DNA of 64,000 bases. It comes from an uncultured Aquimarina sp. (GTDB taxonomy: Bacteria > Bacteroidota > Bacteroidia > Flavobacteriales > Flavobacteriaceae). This document shows, piece after piece, positions 28,891-37,861 of the stretch. The notes under the pieces are model-generated. The model was not told where the DNA came from. It worked only from the letters and a program-made list of their open reading frames with translations, and did no database searches. How positions within the stretch are numbered: position 1 is the stretch's first letter; each line of letters starts with the position of its first letter. The position numbers and the translations under genes were made by a program. Location of the stretch: NCBI GenBank assembly GCA_947498775.1, contig CANMLL010000008.1, positions 124,001 through 188,000 of the forward strand, given 5' to 3'.

Positions 28891-29120
28891 CTATTAATGT
28901 AATCTTTTTAAGTCGGTAAGTGTGACTATATATTTTATTATATACTGTAGAAAAAGCTTTAAACTTTATTTTAAGAGGTCAATTTAATAAATATCGAATT
29001 AAAAAAAACTCAAACAAATCTGAACCTAAATATCAATCCATAGCCGGTGCGATATTATATCTTGTATACAAGATTTTGTGGGTTGTGCATACTATTAAAA
29101 ATTAGTACTCTTACAGTGGT

Positions 29121-29531
29121 TTATTCGAATATCTCACTGATTTGAACCACTGGTTGGATATTAGTATAGTTTGGGATGTCACCCACGATTTTCTCTGCAT
29201 TGGGGGCAAAAGCATTTTGATAGGCTGAAAGCGTGTCAAAGTACAAGTACCCAATAGCCAAATAGGGTATGGGTTCATCGGGCGTCCTGCCGGCTATTCC
29301 CTTGTCAATTTTTAATAATTTTAATGAGTCACCTAATACATTTGCTAGCATGGGCATGTGTTTATTAGCATAGTAATCCATGTCAAATGTTTTTCCATCT
29401 CCGTTGGGATATAGGATCGTTACTTTGACCATTCCTTTTTTAATTTTGGAAGCATCGGTAGATGCATTCTGTTGGCAGCATACAATGAGCGGGATGATGC
29501 CAAGGATGAAGAGGATGATTTTGGTTTTCAT
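29121..29531 (-). CDS. EthD-domain protein with lipoprotein-like signal
   Basis: The 136-residue product starts with a hydrophobic signal ending in a Cys pair (KTKIILFILGIIPLIVCCQQ), probably a lipoprotein although the lipobox is weak. The mature part is an EthD-type ferredoxin-like fold: VKVTILYPNGDGKTFDMDYY, ANKHMPML, and the C-terminal NIQPVVQISEI. EthD proteins are small dimers tied to ether or aromatic degradation, but many have no known role. An envelope location is unusual for the family. Confidence 0.75.
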   Translation of the reverse strand: MKTKIILFILGIIPLIVCCQQNASTDASKIKKGMVKVTILYPNGDGKTFDMDYYANKHMPMLANVLGDSLKLLKIDKGIAGRTPDEPIPYLAIGYLYFDTLSAYQNAFAPNAEKIVGDIPNYTNIQPVVQISEIFE

Positions 29532-29599
29532 TTTGTTGAGATTTAATAAGTTCTAAAAAGAGATACTGTTTTTCTGATGGAAATTCTCGGTTATTGAAC

Positions 29600-30154
29600 T
29601 TAGTTGTTTTTTCTTTCGTCAGTTTCAAGTATTGAATACTTAAAATTGTCTGACCAGCCTGATTTCAGAGGTAATATTTGTCTGCCTCGTCCTTCTCTAA
29701 ACATTCCTGATTTTTCCAGGACTTTTAAGGAACCTATATTGTCTACAGCACACCCAGCTTCTATTCGATGCAATTTGAGGGTTTCAAATCCAAAATTTAT
29801 TACTGCTTTTAAAGATTCAGTTGCATACCCTTTTTTCCAATAATTAGAATGAATTTTATACCAGACTTCAGCATTTTTATATTTTTCATTTCCGAGTTTT
29901 AGTCCAAATAAGCCAATAAACTTTCCATTCGATTTGTTGTCAATTGCAAAAGTGTAATTTTTTATTTCAATTAATTGATTCTCTGCAATCCAAGGCTCAA
30001 TTATGGATTTGGTTTCTTCAATATTTTTCGGAATTCCCAACGCATTATATTCATCCGTTTCGGGTAAAGAATGTAAATTGTGGATTGAATCTAGATCCGA
30101 TACGTCAATTAATCTTAATTTTATTCTTTCCGTCAATATTTCGATTTCGGTCAT
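29600..30154 (-). CDS. GNAT-family N-acetyltransferase (RimJ/RimL type)
   Basis: The 184-residue cytoplasmic protein opens with TERIKLRLIDVSDLDSI. It has the acetyl-CoA loop region YWKKGYATESLKAVINFGFE and NIGSLKVLEKSGMFREGR, the pattern of the RimJ/RimL acetyltransferases that modify N-termini or small molecules. The substrate is unknown. It is 70 bases upstream of the EthD gene on the same strand. Confidence 0.85.
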   Translation of the reverse strand: MTEIEILTERIKLRLIDVSDLDSIHNLHSLPETDEYNALGIPKNIEETKSIIEPWIAENQLIEIKNYTFAIDNKSNGKFIGLFGLKLGNEKYKNAEVWYKIHSNYWKKGYATESLKAVINFGFETLKLHRIEAGCAVDNIGSLKVLEKSGMFREGRGRQILPLKSGWSDNFKYSILETDERKNN

Positions 30155-30408
30155 TTTTTTTATTAAACATAATTGAATATAGGTAAAAAAGGTACATATC
30201 CAATGTTTTATAGGTTATGCTTACTATTACAACATTATGGCATCAACAGGGCAAGTAGGGGTATTGTGAAATTACCATTTTATTTTTAAACAGCATGAAA
30301 TGATGCTTTTCTTTAATTGGAGCGTGAGTAGAGTAACGCAGTTCCCGATACCCCAAAAGGTCTTAAATAAAGGAGTGTAACCCTCTTGATTGGGGTTTGA
30401 GGTCGCGA

Positions 30409-30470
30409 CAAGGTACTTCCAGTTGATCATTTGGCGCTTGCAGGCCATATGATCAACTGGAAGTACCTTG
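30409..30470. repeat. Perfect 22-bp inverted repeat with an 18-base loop
   Basis: CAAGGTACTTCCAGTTGATC plus AT at 30409-30430 is the exact inverse of 30449-30470. The loop TTGGCGCTTGCAGGCCAT can itself pair TGGC with GCCA. There is no T-tract, so it is not a simple terminator. It looks like a recent mobile-element end or an extragenic cruciform element. Confidence 0.85.
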
Positions 30471-30502
30471 ATAAGTCAATGAGAGGTTAAGTTTTATTGA
30501 AA

Positions 30503-30543
30503 TGTATTTTGAATTATAGACCAATGAGGCTCTCGAAAGGGTG
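30503..30543. repeat. Diverged direct repeat, copy 1
   Basis: This about 41-base segment (TGTATTTTGAATTATAGA at its start) matches 31413-31452 at most positions, by my alignment about 36 of 44. The two copies flank the SAM methyltransferase gene. Confidence 0.4.
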
Positions 30544-30586
30544 TGTCGTATATAATTTGTACGTTTGTTTTACGATTATATTCAGC

Positions 30587-31279
30587 ATGTTTATGAAGAA
30601 GAAGAAGAAGGAAGAGCATGGACCTAAAAGAATAAAGAAGCCCTGGTCCACTAAAGATGCTATGGAGCAGATTTATGAAAAGAACCTTTGGGGTGGTGAT
30701 ACATCTGATTTTTATTCGGGTGCGGGGTCGCATTTTCCTGAGATCATACATCCATACATAGCCATAGTAAACTCATTTTTAACTTCATTTAAAAACCGGC
30801 TTACAGTATGTGATTTGGGTTGTGGAGATTTTAATGTAGGAACAGCATTGGTACAACATACCAAAAAGTATGTTGCGGTAGATATCGTGGCGGACCTTAT
30901 CGCACGTAATAAAGAAAAATTTACAGCAGAAAATCTAGAATTCCATTGTTTGGATATCGCTGTAGATGATTTACCCTCTGGAGATTGTGCTTTGGTAAGA
31001 CAAGTACTGCAACATGTATCAAATGCTGAAGTACAACATATCCTGAATAAGCTAACTGATTTTAAATATGTTATTTTAACAGAGCATCTACCTGAAGGAG
31101 ATTTTGTACCCAATAAAGATATTGTTTCGGGGCAAGGAATTAGGCTAAAAAAACGAAGTGGTTTAGACGTATTAGCACCACCATTTAATTTTAAGGTAAA
31201 AGAAGAAAAACAATTATTGTCTGTTGTTTTAAATGACAGTAGTGGGATTATCGTAACTACATTGTACACCATTTTCTGA
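30587..31279 (+). CDS. Class I SAM-dependent methyltransferase
   Basis: The 230-residue protein (ATG at 30587) has a basic N-terminus (MFMKKKKKEE) and the Rossmann motif I VCDLGCGDFNVG, then VAVDIVADLI, and HCLDIAVDDLPSGDCALVRQ with the QVLQHVSNAEV helix. These mark it as a methyltransferase of the small-molecule type. The acceptor is unknown. Longer starts upstream would use part of a repeat and have no support. It is isolated between repeats (30503-30543 and 31413-31452), which suggests it may have been acquired. Confidence 0.8.
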   Translation: MFMKKKKKEEHGPKRIKKPWSTKDAMEQIYEKNLWGGDTSDFYSGAGSHFPEIIHPYIAIVNSFLTSFKNRLTVCDLGCGDFNVGTALVQHTKKYVAVDIVADLIARNKEKFTAENLEFHCLDIAVDDLPSGDCALVRQVLQHVSNAEVQHILNKLTDFKYVILTEHLPEGDFVPNKDIVSGQGIRLKKRSGLDVLAPPFNFKVKEEKQLLSVVLNDSSGIIVTTLYTIF

Positions 31280-31333
31280 ACTACATCTCTAAGGTTGAAT
31301 ATTAGGATTATAAATTCGTGTGGGCTTCGAAGG

Positions 31334-31357
31334 CACTTCGACAAGCTCAGTATGACA
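31334..31357. repeat. REP-like intergenic repeat
   Basis: CACTTCGACAAGCTCAGTAT followed by GACA is the widely distributed Bacteroidota intergenic repeat related to GTCATnCTGAGCTTGTCGAAG. It is followed at 31377-31388 by a CTCAG/CTGAG palindrome. It lies downstream of the methyltransferase gene. Confidence 0.6.
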
Positions 31358-31412
31358 CCTCACCCCCATGTAGAGTCTCAGCCTGAGTGAGCGCCTTGGC
31401 CTTTTTGAGAGC

Positions 31413-31452
31413 TGTATTGAGAATTATAGATCCCTGGGCTATCAAAGGGGGT
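31413..31452. repeat. Diverged direct repeat, copy 2
   Basis: This copy shares GAATTATAGA and flanking positions with 30503-30543. Both copies, read in the same plus frame, give similar short peptides (CILNYRPMRLSKG and CIENYRSLGYQRG), which suggests a duplicated coding relic rather than a chance match. Confidence 0.4.
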
Positions 31453-31570
31453 AATACATCTGTTTTTTATTAGTGAATACACGGATTTAAGGTGTAAACC
31501 TGAGTTATCCAAGTTTTGTGCTATTGGGTTAATAAACCAGTGAAATTGCCTCATAAAGTAACCCGGAATA

Positions 31571-32413
31571 CTACCAAAAAGTCCAAGCAATACAACGGCT
31601 TTTTTTGTTACCTTGCTCCATATTAATCACTTTTACCTGGGTCGGCAATGTCTTGTTAATGGTTCTTTTGATGTTTTTTAGGTTTTCTTTTTTTGATACC
31701 AAAGAGGTAAACCAATGTACCTGTTTTTTAAACTGAGCACTCTCTACAACCATTTTTTTTACAAAAGCCTCTTCGCCGCCTTTATACCACAATTCGTTAG
31801 AAAGACCCCCAAAATTTTGGGTATCCTTTTCTTGTAGTTTAAGGTTGTGCATCTTACGCTTATTTTTTTGTTGAGCCTCGGACACATTCTTAAAAAAAGG
31901 AGGATTGCAAACCACTACGTCAAATACATCATTGGGTTGGATAATATGCTCTAAGATATGGCTCTTGAATTTTTGATGTCTCAGTTCGGTTTTTTTTAGG
32001 ATGCTGTTATTGTTTATGATGTTTTGTGCATTTTTTAAGGAATCTTTATTTACTTCGCTAGCTGTACATTGCCAATTCAAATGGCAGGTTCCTAAAATGG
32101 GATAAATCAAATTGGCACCGGTACCAATATCCAATAAGCGGATTTCTGTTTTGGGAATGAGATCAGCTATATGCAACAAGTAGTCTAGACGTCCTGGGAT
32201 TGGCGGACAAAGATTATTTTCTGGGATATTCCATGTTATACCATAATATGCTTTTAGAATGGCACTATTTAAAGCTTTTACTGCCTGTTTGTTGCCAAAT
32301 TTTATTGTTTTATTTCCATATTCATTTACAAAAACAAAATCCTTTAGGGCTGCATAGTGTTGTATTAGCATAGCAAAATCATAATCTACGGTAAAAGGGT
32401 TTTTAGGGTGCAC
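31571..32413 (-). CDS. rlmF: 23S rRNA (adenine-1618-N6)-methyltransferase
   Basis: RlmF methylates A1618 of 23S rRNA. The 280-residue protein starts MHPKNPFTVDYDFAMLIQHY. It has RLLDIGTGANLIYPILG as SAM motif I and the N6-adenine signature VVCNPPFFKNVSEA (NPPF), and ends SRCIAWTFW as in the family. It is slightly shorter than the E. coli enzyme (308) but complete. A DUF885 peptidase lies 35 bases upstream on the same strand. Confidence 0.92.
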   Translation of the reverse strand: MHPKNPFTVDYDFAMLIQHYAALKDFVFVNEYGNKTIKFGNKQAVKALNSAILKAYYGITWNIPENNLCPPIPGRLDYLLHIADLIPKTEIRLLDIGTGANLIYPILGTCHLNWQCTASEVNKDSLKNAQNIINNNSILKKTELRHQKFKSHILEHIIQPNDVFDVVVCNPPFFKNVSEAQQKNKRKMHNLKLQEKDTQNFGGLSNELWYKGGEEAFVKKMVVESAQFKKQVHWFTSLVSKKENLKNIKRTINKTLPTQVKVINMEQGNKKSRCIAWTFW

Positions 32414-32448
32414 AGCTTTTTTTATCGATTTTGATTGTTCTAATGTTA

Positions 32449-34335
32449 CTAACTAGCGCTATTTGCAAGTGTTTCATTAATATAGGATTCAATAAGTTCT
32501 TCCAGAATGTCTAATGGAACGGCTCCATTTTTTAATACCACATTATGAAATTCTCTTAAGTCGAAACGATTGCCAAGTTTCTTTTTTGCTCTGTCTCTAA
32601 GCTCCACTATTTTCATCATCCCGATCTTATAAGCACATGCCTGTCCAGGCCAAACGATATACCGTTCAATTTCGGTAGTTACCTCTGTAGTGGTCATTCC
32701 TGTATTTGTTACCATATAATTAATAGCCTCTTCGCGTGTCCATTTTTTATAATGAATACCGGTGTCAACCACAAGGCGAACGGCTCTAAACATCTCGGCT
32801 TGTAATCTTCCTAGGTTTCCAAAAGGGTCGTCTTTGTAAAAGCCTAGTTCCCATGCTAACTGCTCAGAGTATAATGCCCAACCTTCAATATAGGCGGTAA
32901 AAAGCCCTATGGTTCTAAAAATGGGAACCCCTTCGAGTTCGGACTGAATAGCGATTTGAAAATGATGCCCGGGTATGCCTTCATGGTAGGCCAATGTTTT
33001 CATTCCAAATTTTACAGATTCATGTACATTTCTAAGATTAGCATAGAAAACTCCTCCTCGTGAACCATCCATTGCCGGTCTATTGTAGTAGGCCCCGGCA
33101 GAACCTTCTTCTTTAAATTCGGGAACGCGTTTCACCTCGAGACTTGCTTTTGGTCGTATATCAAAGGCATCGTCTAAACCTGCACTTATTTCGGCTAGTA
33201 TGCGATCATATTCATCGAGTACCATTTGCCTTCCTTCATCATTATTAGGGAAAAGAAAACGTTCTTCTTTGTTTAATTCCTGAATAGTAGCTCCCAGTGT
33301 TTTTGTGGTATCGTTGTACCCTTCAGCCAAAAGAATATTTTGCATTTCACTTTTTATTCTAGCCACTTCTGATAATCCGATTTGATGTACCTCTTCCGGA
33401 TCCAAATCGGTAGTTGTACGTTGCTTCAATTGATGGCGATAGTACGCTTCGCCATCGGGTAATTTCCAAACACCATCATCGGTAGTAGCCTTTTCTTTAA
33501 GTTCTTCGAAATAAGTAATGAGATTTTTATAGGCCCCAAATACTGTTGTTCCTATTTCTTCCTCAACCTGTTCTTTTAAGGTGTCTTTCTCCTCTTGAGA
33601 TAAGTCATCTACTTTATCGATTTTAGATTCAAAATTGGTAAATAGAATATTTGATTTTACAGGTGATAACGTCTTAGGTAAATCTTGAATACTATCTGTA
33701 CTGGCTTTTTTTACACCAATAAAGCCATTCATTTCGTCCAACACACGTTCAATAACAAATTGGGGAGGAATGATGCCTTTGCTCTCACTTATTTTTAAAG
33801 TTTCAATTAATTGGCCAAACTTAATATCAAATTTTGATAGCCGCGCAATATAAGCTTCTGCATCACTTTTATCTCTAAGTTTATGTGAGTTTTCCATAAG
33901 ACTGGGTAGTGAACTCTGTACACCTCCCATTTGGTTTACTGGATACCCGTGATAAAAAAATGGTTCTCCCTCGATTAACCCTTCCAAATAAAAGGCTAAA
34001 ATTTTGGTATTTAATTGATTCGTTTCTGATTGCCTTTCGAAATTATAACTTATTAAGGTCTCGTAATCCTCTTTCATTGTATTGAAAGATTCCCATTGTT
34101 TTGCATCAGAAATATCATCTAATTCATCCTTAGACATGTCGTACAGAACAGGTATACCCATAGAAGTGGTGAGTTCAGGGCTTTCTAAAGCCAACTGTAC
34201 AAATACTTTGTCATAGAAGTGTTTAATGTTAAATGGTCGAAACCAGATAAGGTTTGCTAACCAAAGAAGCCCTATTACAATAATAATGAGTATTGATCTT
34301 GAGGTCCAAAATTTCCAGGTGCGTTTTTTAGCCAT
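32449..34335 (-). CDS. DUF885 family membrane-anchored metallopeptidase-like protein
   Basis: The 628-residue protein has an N-terminal membrane anchor (ILIIIVIGLLWLANLIWF, about 13-30) and the DUF885 fold. The zinc-binding HEGIPGHHFQ motif sits near residue 440, followed by EGWALYSEQLAWELG with the likely third ligand and WPGQACAYKIGMMKI. Such proteins are M32/M3-like putative carboxypeptidases acting outside the membrane. The substrate is unknown. It may be co-transcribed with rlmF. Confidence 0.85.
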   Translation of the reverse strand: MAKKRTWKFWTSRSILIIIVIGLLWLANLIWFRPFNIKHFYDKVFVQLALESPELTTSMGIPVLYDMSKDELDDISDAKQWESFNTMKEDYETLISYNFERQSETNQLNTKILAFYLEGLIEGEPFFYHGYPVNQMGGVQSSLPSLMENSHKLRDKSDAEAYIARLSKFDIKFGQLIETLKISESKGIIPPQFVIERVLDEMNGFIGVKKASTDSIQDLPKTLSPVKSNILFTNFESKIDKVDDLSQEEKDTLKEQVEEEIGTTVFGAYKNLITYFEELKEKATTDDGVWKLPDGEAYYRHQLKQRTTTDLDPEEVHQIGLSEVARIKSEMQNILLAEGYNDTTKTLGATIQELNKEERFLFPNNDEGRQMVLDEYDRILAEISAGLDDAFDIRPKASLEVKRVPEFKEEGSAGAYYNRPAMDGSRGGVFYANLRNVHESVKFGMKTLAYHEGIPGHHFQIAIQSELEGVPIFRTIGLFTAYIEGWALYSEQLAWELGFYKDDPFGNLGRLQAEMFRAVRLVVDTGIHYKKWTREEAINYMVTNTGMTTTEVTTEIERYIVWPGQACAYKIGMMKIVELRDRAKKKLGNRFDLREFHNVVLKNGAVPLDILEELIESYINETLANSAS

Positions 34336-34492
34336 GATGATTACTTTATGTGTGTATGTTTAGTCTTTTTTTTCTTTAATGAATGCTAGCGGTTGTGTTA
34401 AGGTCGTGCTAATACCCAGTGATGATTTAAAAGTAGGGATTTTAAGTGGAAAATTCCCCAAAAAGGAATCATAACATAGTACTAACCGTATA

Positions 34493-35029
34493 TTAATTTA
34501 ATTCCTTATCTAACTTTAGTCTCCATCTTTTTCTTATTTCATACTTCACATTACCCGAAGCATATAAACTATCTTGAATTGATTCAACCTCTTCATAAAG
34601 TTGATCACCTATTTTTTTCAAATCTTTATACGTAGTATTATTGTCAGTCTTCATTTTTTGAATCAATCCATTGTATTTTCGGGCATAAAACTCATATAGA
34701 TCAAAGTTTAATCTTTGAAGTTTCATTTCTTGTTTAAAGTTTGTTGTATCTCTAATCCAAGATTTTTTCTTGTGAAAATAAGCTTTTGCTTCAGTGTTTT
34801 TTATGTTTGTCGATATAAGATAGAATCCTTGAAACCAGGAAATTTCCGCGTTTGAAGTGTTGTCAATTTTACCTTCAAAATCTGAAGGTTTTATTATTAA
34901 ATCTTCTGACCATAAAATAATATGCTTACTGAAAAAATAGGATTTAATCTGTCCTCTAAAATTTAAGTATAAAAGTCCAAAGCCCATCAAGGTAAGTATA
35001 GCAAAAAATATTATTTTCCTTTTCCCCAT
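34493..35029 (-). CDS. Single-span membrane protein of unknown function
   Basis: From the ATG at 35029 the product has 178 residues, with an N-terminal membrane segment (KIIFFAILTLMGFGLLYLNF) and a soluble helical, highly charged remainder that includes WSEDLIIKPSDFEGKID and ends in RWRLKLDKELN. I recognise no domain. A further start at 35068 is possible but would place polar residues before the anchor. It is not tightly linked to neighbours. Confidence 0.6.
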   Translation of the reverse strand: MGKRKIIFFAILTLMGFGLLYLNFRGQIKSYFFSKHIILWSEDLIIKPSDFEGKIDNTSNAEISWFQGFYLISTNIKNTEAKAYFHKKKSWIRDTTNFKQEMKLQRLNFDLYEFYARKYNGLIQKMKTDNNTTYKDLKKIGDQLYEEVESIQDSLYASGNVKYEIRKRWRLKLDKELN

Positions 35030-35134
35030 TATGATCTCAAATAATGCACAACTAGTATATCTACCCAATTGAGTTTACTTTCTAAAGATAATTAATATTA
35101 GAGCATCTCTGAGGGAAGAAGTTGATGAAATAAA

Positions 35135-36019
35135 TTATTCGAACAAATCAGAACTTAAATATCGATCCCCACGATCACAAATAATGGCTACAAGTACGCC
35201 ACTATCAAGCGTCTCGGCTAATTTTAGGGCTGCCGTTACCGATCCACCGCTACTCATCCCAGAGAAGACACCTTCTTCTTTGGCCAGTCTTTTGGCCATA
35301 GTAGTAGCTTCTTCCTGGCTTACTTCGATTACTTGATCTACTTTAGTGGGATTGAAAATTTTGGGTAAGTATTCTTTGGGCCATTTTCTAATTCCTGGGA
35401 TTCGGGATTCATCTGTTGGTTGTACTCCTACAATTTGAATATTTTTTGACTGTTCTTTAAGGTATGTTGAGGTACCCATAATCGTACCTGTAGTTCCCAT
35501 AGAAGAGACAAAATGTGTTATTTTCCCCATGGTGTCTCTCCAAATCTCTGGTCCTGTTGTTTTATAGTGTGCGCGCCAGTTATCATCATTTGCAAACTGG
35601 TTAAGCATTACATACCCTTCACTATTTATTTTGGCTTCGGCATAATCGCGTGCACCTTCGATTCCTATACTTTCGGAAGTAAGCGTAACTTTGGCACCAT
35701 AAGCGCGCATGGTTTGTACACGTTCTTTGGTCGAATTCTCGGGCATTACTAATTCAATATTCAGTTTGAAAATTCCAGCAATCATAGCCAAAGCAATACC
35801 TGTATTACCACTAGTAGCTTCAATAAGCTTTGTTTTCTGATCAATATCTCCTCGTTCTAAAGCCGATTTGATCATATTATAAGCTGCGCGATCTTTTACA
35901 CTTCCTCCAGGATTATGACCTTCGAGTTTTAAATATAATGTGATATTGGGATTGTCTATTAGGGATGTAGCCTTTACCAAAGGTGTATTTCCGATAAGGT
36001 CTAGAATGCTATGCGACAT
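35135..36019 (-). CDS. cysM: Cysteine synthase B (O-acetylserine sulfhydrylase)
   Basis: CysM makes cysteine from O-acetylserine and sulfide. The 294-residue PLP enzyme shows the cofactor lysine in GGSVKDRAAYN (Lys42), the substrate loop EATSGNTGIALAMIAG, SSMGTTGTIMGTS and VFSGMSSGGSV. Its ATG shares one base with the epsC stop codon (TAATG), so the two are translationally coupled. With bshC at the left of the window, this supplies cysteine for bacillithiol among other uses. Confidence 0.94.
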   Translation of the reverse strand: MSHSILDLIGNTPLVKATSLIDNPNITLYLKLEGHNPGGSVKDRAAYNMIKSALERGDIDQKTKLIEATSGNTGIALAMIAGIFKLNIELVMPENSTKERVQTMRAYGAKVTLTSESIGIEGARDYAEAKINSEGYVMLNQFANDDNWRAHYKTTGPEIWRDTMGKITHFVSSMGTTGTIMGTSTYLKEQSKNIQIVGVQPTDESRIPGIRKWPKEYLPKIFNPTKVDQVIEVSQEEATTMAKRLAKEEGVFSGMSSGGSVTAALKLAETLDSGVLVAIICDRGDRYLSSDLFE

Positions 36020-36810
36020 TAAACAACTTTTTTGATCTTTATTTCTGCGGTATTAGAAATAATTGAGTTTTCTGGAACCGATGAAGTAATCCAGGCATTA
36101 CCACCAATAGTACTATTGGCTCCTATAATTGTACTTCCTCCTAAAATAGTAGCATTGGCATAGATGGTTACGTTGTCCTCTACGGTTGGATGGCGTTTTA
36201 CATTACGAAGTTTTCGATCTACATAAAGTCCACCCAAGGTAACGCCTTGGTATATTTTTACGTTATCTTTTATGATCACTGTTTCTCCAATTACGATCCC
36301 GGTAGCGTGATCGATAAAAAATGAATCTCCTATTTCGGCTCCAGGGTTAATATCAGTACCTGTAAGTCGATGCGAATATTCTGTCATTAGTCTAGGCACC
36401 ATTGGTAATCCAAATTTTAGGAGCTCATGACTTAATCTGTATATGGCAATGGCATAAAACCCTGGATATGCCATATAAATTTCTTCGATAGAGTTTGCAG
36501 CAGGGTCGCTTTGCATAAAAGCTTGAGCATCTCTATTTAGTTTTTCCAGAATACCTGGTAATGTTTCCAGATAAGATTGCCATAGTTTGCCACATGGTTT
36601 TTCAGTTTCCCAACAGGCGAGATCTATGAGCTCTTCAAAAATCTCTTCAAGTAGATCTATATTCTTTGCTACTTCTGTATCGGTATCAAACAGCGTATAG
36701 AAAAGTAAATTTGTAAAATACTCTGTTCTTTCCTTTAACTTCAGTTTAAGGTTAGGATTCTTTTTTTGTTGTTTAATTTTTGAGATAATCTCGTCTCGTT
36801 CTTTACTCAT
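36019..36810 (-). CDS. epsC: Serine O-acetyltransferase
   Basis: The enzyme makes O-acetylserine for CysM. The 263-residue form (ATG at 36810) has an alpha-helical N-terminal domain (residues 1-130) and a left-handed beta-helix of hexapeptide repeats (INPGAEIGDSFFIDHATGIV, then KIYQGVTLGGLYV with the catalytic His in DHATG). It is the EpsC/SatA type common in Bacteroidota. An upstream start at 36858 would add 16 residues without support. It is first in an operon with cysM. Confidence 0.92.
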   Translation of the reverse strand: MSKERDEIISKIKQQKKNPNLKLKLKERTEYFTNLLFYTLFDTDTEVAKNIDLLEEIFEELIDLACWETEKPCGKLWQSYLETLPGILEKLNRDAQAFMQSDPAANSIEEIYMAYPGFYAIAIYRLSHELLKFGLPMVPRLMTEYSHRLTGTDINPGAEIGDSFFIDHATGIVIGETVIIKDNVKIYQGVTLGGLYVDRKLRNVKRHPTVEDNVTIYANATILGGSTIIGANSTIGGNAWITSSVPENSIISNTAEIKIKKVV

Positions 36811-37109
36811 TATAATGGTTTTGAAAACTCTAGTAAATATATAGAATAAAGAATACATAAGTCTTAATAAGTTGTAAATGCTTACATTTTTAGAATAATT
36901 ATAACAACTACCATCAAAAAATATGATTTACGCATAGTTTTTTGAATAGTGTAATGATTTTTAAACATCAATATTTGAAATAATTGATCTCAAAAAGATG
37001 TTATTTCTCCTAAAAGAGCAAAGATTATCTTACATATTATACACTGATATTTATCATGATTATTTCATGATTTTGATTCTATCTTGTTACAAAATTTAAA
37101 TTTAGTAGG

Positions 37110-37529
37110 ATGAAAAAAAGAACACCGGTTTCCAAAATTATGACTTCGGATGTAATAACATTAAATCAAACAAATAGTCTGGAAACAGCCGAAATGTTAT
37201 TTAAACAAAATAGAATACGTCATATTCCAGTAGTAAAAGGTGATACAATTATTGGCATGCTTAGCTATACGGATTTATTGCGCATAAGTTTTGTAGATGC
37301 AATAGATGAAAATGAGCAGGATGTCGATACAGTGGTTTATGAAATGTTTACCATTGAGCAGGTAATGGCAAAAAACCTTGTAAGCGTTACTTCTACCACA
37401 GCAATCAAAGAAGTGGCCGAGATATTGTCAAAAAAAGAATTTCATGCATTGCCAGTGGTAGATAATGGTAAATTAAAAGGAATTGTAACCACAACAGATT
37501 TGATTAATTATTTATTGGATCAATTCTGA
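37110..37529 (+). CDS. Tandem CBS-domain protein
   Basis: The 139-residue cytoplasmic protein consists of two CBS motifs (VSKIMTSDVITLNQTNSLET at 8-27, and EQVMAKNLVSVTSTTAIKEV at about 78-97), each followed by HIPVV or HALPVV and a GIVTTTDL-type strand. Such pairs bind adenosine nucleotides or SAM and act as sensors. No fused catalytic domain is present and its partner is unknown. It stands alone in a region of AT-rich gaps. Confidence 0.85.
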   Translation: MKKRTPVSKIMTSDVITLNQTNSLETAEMLFKQNRIRHIPVVKGDTIIGMLSYTDLLRISFVDAIDENEQDVDTVVYEMFTIEQVMAKNLVSVTSTTAIKEVAEILSKKEFHALPVVDNGKLKGIVTTTDLINYLLDQF

Positions 37530-37861
37530 TATACTTTTATTGGTCTTAGATTTGGGTTCAAAACCTTGCAATTTTATTGCAGCACTTTAGTACTGCAGAA
37601 AGATCCCTTTTTCAATTTCGTTATTCGCTAATAGTTATTTGCATGTCGGTGGCTGCTACTTGTTACTTAATAACAAATAACGAAAAAGCAATGTATTACG
37701 TATCAAAACCTCTGCAGTTTCAATACCGGGCGGTTTAGTTTATTGGTTCTCTCTATTAGTCTTTTTAGAAAGAAAGGCTACAGGTGTTGTATTCTATAAA
37801 TTTAAGTTAAACTTCGATTCACAAAACAGTTTTTAGTAATTTTAGAGTCAAAGCAAATTTT
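37530..37861. repeat. Palindrome-rich intergenic region
   Basis: No gene is seen. The region holds TGCAAT/ATTGCA (37567-37581) and TTTCGTTATT/AATAACGAAA (37616-37625, 37676-37685). A second pairing, GTTATTTG/CAAATAAC, lies inside the latter. Several CTGCAG words also recur. It may be a decayed mobile element or a large extragenic palindrome. Confidence 0.4.

Larger units (their letters stand above)
28551..29120. other. 570-base AT-rich non-coding stretch
   Basis: Apart from the 20-codon stub and the two palindromes described separately, I see no gene, RNA or repeat here. The low coding density suggests a decayed locus. Confidence 0.5.
30155..30586. other. Repeat-bearing intergenic region
   Basis: No gene is apparent in these 430 bases. 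They hold the perfect inverted repeat at 30409-30470, a GTCGCGAC palindrome just before it (30402-30409) and one copy of a diverged direct repeat (30503-30543). Confidence 0.6.
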
